Source: Candidatus Aquicultor primus
GTDB lineage: Bacteria; Actinomycetota; Aquicultoria; Aquicultorales; Aquicultoraceae
Direction: 5' to 3'
Length of the DNA: 7,112 nucleotides
Assembly (NCBI GenBank): GCA_001767575.1
Contig: MELI01000015.1
Location: forward strand, 674-7,785
Shown: piece after piece, positions 5,658 through 7,112 of the stretch
Numbering within the stretch: the stretch's first letter is position 1
How the letters are laid out: the number at the start of each line of letters is the position of its first letter
Program-made: the position numbers and the translations under genes
The notes under the pieces: model-generated
What the model was told of the DNA's origin: nothing
Database searches by the model: none
The model's input: the letters and a program-made list of their open reading frames with translations, nothing else

Positions 5658-6425
5658 ATGTTTAGGCGTCATATAGGCAATAGCTCTGCCTGCGATGAAG
5701 CTCACCTTAATCCAAACGGTAGTTTAATCGAGCTAAGCAAGGTTACCAAGACATACGAGAGCGCGGCCGGACCGTTTACGGCATTAAAAGACATCGACAT
5801 CTCGGTTAGCGAGGGTGAGTTTGTAGCAGTTGTCGGCAAATCGGGTAGCGGCAAATCGACTTTACTCAATGTGATTACCGGTATTGACAATATTTCCTCT
5901 GGAGAAGTTTGCGTCGCATCTACAGCTGTTCACACTTTGAGCCAGGAGCAACTGGCGATGTGGCGCGGTAAAAATATCGGTGTCGTCTTTCAGTTTTTCC
6001 AATTGCTGCCGACTTTAACGGTTGCGGAAAACGTAATGATGCCGATGTATTTTTGCAGGACATATCCAGTGCGTGAACGACGCGAGCGAGCTCTCTCGCT
6101 TCTGGAGAAAGTCGGCATCCCGGAGCAGGCGAATAAACTGCCGGCTAATCTTTCGGGAGGCCAGCAGCAGCGCGCGGCGATTGCGCGAGCACTCGCCAAT
6201 GACCCGCCCATTCTGGTAGCCGATGAACCGACCGGCAATCTCGATTCCCAGACCTCCGAAGATGTACTGCGATCCTTTGCGGAGCTGGCGGCAGAGGGAA
6301 AAACGGTGGTCATGGTGACACACGAGCGCGATTTGAATCACTACTTCACGAAAACGATTATGCTCGCCGACGGAGCTATTGTCGCCGGCGGTGCCGCAAA
6401 AACCGAGGTGGCCCATAATGGCTAG
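5658..6425 (+). CDS. ABC transporter ATP-binding protein, MacB/LolD type
   Basis: This 255-residue cytoplasmic ATPase has every core motif: Walker [10 protein letters not shown] (60-68), Q-loop Gln112 in [10 protein letters not shown], signature LSGGQQQR (165-172), Walker B ILVADE (185-190) followed by PTGNLD, and switch His222 in MVTHE. The [20 protein letters not shown] and DEPTGNLD segments place it in the MacB/LolD/FtsE group, whose members power type VII (mechanotransmission) ABC systems by pairing with FtsX-like permeases. The first 20 or so residues, [18 protein letters not shown], are an extension before the usual core. The start is still favoured because AAAGGGG lies 7 nt upstream of the ATG. 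It overlaps the downstream permease by 8 nt. The substrate is unknown; export of a peptide, lipid or toxic compound, or a stress response, is possible. The divergent TetR gene probably regulates it. Confidence 0.94.
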   Translation: MFRRHIGNSSACDEAHLNPNGSLIELSKVTKTYESAAGPFTALKDIDISVSEGEFVAVVGKSGSGKSTLLNVITGIDNISSGEVCVASTAVHTLSQEQLAMWRGKNIGVVFQFFQLLPTLTVAENVMMPMYFCRTYPVRERRERALSLLEKVGIPEQANKLPANLSGGQQQRAAIARALANDPPILVADEPTGNLDSQTSEDVLRSFAELAAEGKTVVMVTHERDLNHYFTKTIMLADGAIVAGGAAKTEVAHNG

Positions 6426-7112
6426 CCCGGGCCGGCAAAAAATAATGCGTGACCTGTGGCTGTATTTGCCGCGTACACTCCTCGTCGTTCTTGCTATCGC
6501 CATCGGCGTATTCGGCGTCGGGTTTGTCCTTGGTACGTATTCCATCCTCACGCGCGAGATAGACGCGAACTATAAGATGACAAAACCGTCGTCGGCAACG
6601 TTGTGGATGGACACGGTCGATGCCGGCGTCGTGAATACGGCACGTGCCTTTCCGGGGGTTGCGGATGCGGAAGCCGCCCGGAGCCCCGTACGTGCTCGCG
6701 TGCGGACCGGGCCGGACACGTGGGAGATTCTATTATTGTTAGTGGTGGACGATTTCGACGACCTGCGAATCAACAAATTCTTTCGAGAGTCGGGTAGTTG
6801 GCCGCCGGGCGACCGCCAAATCCTCATCGAACGTGCGTCTTTGCCGATCATTGGCACGACCACCGGTGATACAATCATCGTGAAGACTCTCGGCGGCATT
6901 GAACAAACGCTTTCAGTTGCCGGCGTTGTTTTTGACCCTGGCCAGGATCCGGCATGGATTAGTAATATTTCCTGCGGTTACATCACCCCGAGCACGCTTA
7001 AATGGCTGGGTGGACCGCCTCCCCAAAAAGGACTTCGCGTTGTCATCGATGAGAGCAATCCTGACCGAGCGCACATCCGCGACATGGCTAGCCAATTAAG
7101 CATCGTCCTTCA
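6418..7112 (+). CDS. FtsX/MacB-like ABC permease, 3' truncated by window edge
   Basis: The frame opens at an ATG that overlaps the end of the ATPase gene and stays open to the window edge, giving 231 residues without a stop. GAGG lies 9 nt before the ATG. An amphipathic or basic N-terminus ([14 protein letters not shown]) leads into one strong membrane helix at about 17-42 (LPRTLLVVLAIAIGVFGVGF and beyond). A long hydrophilic region follows, with segments typical of a MacB-type periplasmic core domain: RSPVRARVR (88-96), PPGDRQILIERASLP (129-143), GDTIIVKTLGGIEQTLSVAGVV (150-171), and YITPSTLKWLG (188-198). The remaining membrane helices of the FtsX domain would lie outside the window. Overlap with the ATPase implies translational coupling and a joint complex. 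The substrate is unknown. Confidence 0.9.
   Translation, partial: MASPGRQKIMRDLWLYLPRTLLVVLAIAIGVFGVGFVLGTYSILTREIDANYKMTKPSSATLWMDTVDAGVVNTARAFPGVADAEAARSPVRARVRTGPDTWEILLLLVVDDFDDLRINKFFRESGSWPPGDRQILIERASLPIIGTTTGDTIIVKTLGGIEQTLSVAGVVFDPGQDPAWISNISCGYITPSTLKWLGGPPPQKGLRVVIDESNPDRAHIRDMASQLSIVL

Noticed and set aside
6015..6551. Long minus-strand frame opposite the ABC ATPase
   Set aside because: It is the antisense shadow of a gene with all ABC motifs, and the translation has no recognisable features.

Overview
The window is bacterial: strong Shine-Dalgarno sites, a good sigma-70 type promoter and compact operons. Base composition is mixed, at roughly half G+C by eye. The gene set (a DsrEFH/TusBCD sulfur-relay operon, a two-CW cysteine-rich protein, a low-affinity phosphate system, and a TetR-controlled ABC exporter) would suit an anaerobic or sulfur-handling environmental bacterium. 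The sequence has no rRNA or other taxon-defining marker. A deep-branching Gram-positive or actinobacterial lineage is possible, but that is a guess.

Left part (1-1108, + strand): the 3' portion of a gene whose start lies outside the window. It encodes a class I glutamine-amidotransferase-like domain of the biotin-protein-ligase N-terminal (BPL_N) type, with a nucleophile-elbow Cys and a later His-x-Glu pair, followed by an unusual C-terminal region of about 180 residues. It converges on the next operon with only 3 nt between the two stop codons.

Sulfur-relay operon (2316 down to 1112, - strand): three genes in the order tusD/dsrE, tusC/dsrF, tusB/dsrH. The first and third keep the cysteines typical of DsrE and DsrH, so the set looks more like DsrEFH of sulfur oxidisers than E. 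coli TusBCD. Upstream is a near-consensus promoter (TTGACA, 17 nt, TATCAT). A palindrome (ATACCC-CGTA-GGGTAT) of the kind bound by CsoR/CstR-family repressors begins at the last base of the -10 and otherwise fills the spacer, suggesting persulfide- or metal-responsive control. No regulator gene, tusA, or tusE/dsrC is in view.

Middle (2317-2952): about 400 bases without a convincing gene, holding an AT-rich 8-bp tandem repeat and some inverted repeats, then a 76-residue two-CW protein on the + strand.

Phosphate module (4652 down to 3050, - strand): a DUF47/PhoU-like accessory protein overlapping by 8 nt with a PiT-family phosphate permease.

Right part (4906-7112): a TetR-family regulator on the - strand, divergent from an ABC ATPase (MacB/LolD type) that overlaps a FtsX/MacB-like permease running off the right edge. 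The divergent spacer contains two clear palindromes, one near each gene, which are candidate operators. The likely logic is a TetR sensor controlling an exporter or membrane-stress ABC system and possibly itself. Nothing in the window is a clear new multi-gene system. The most unusual signals are the operator-in-promoter of the sulfur operon and the extended BPL_N protein.
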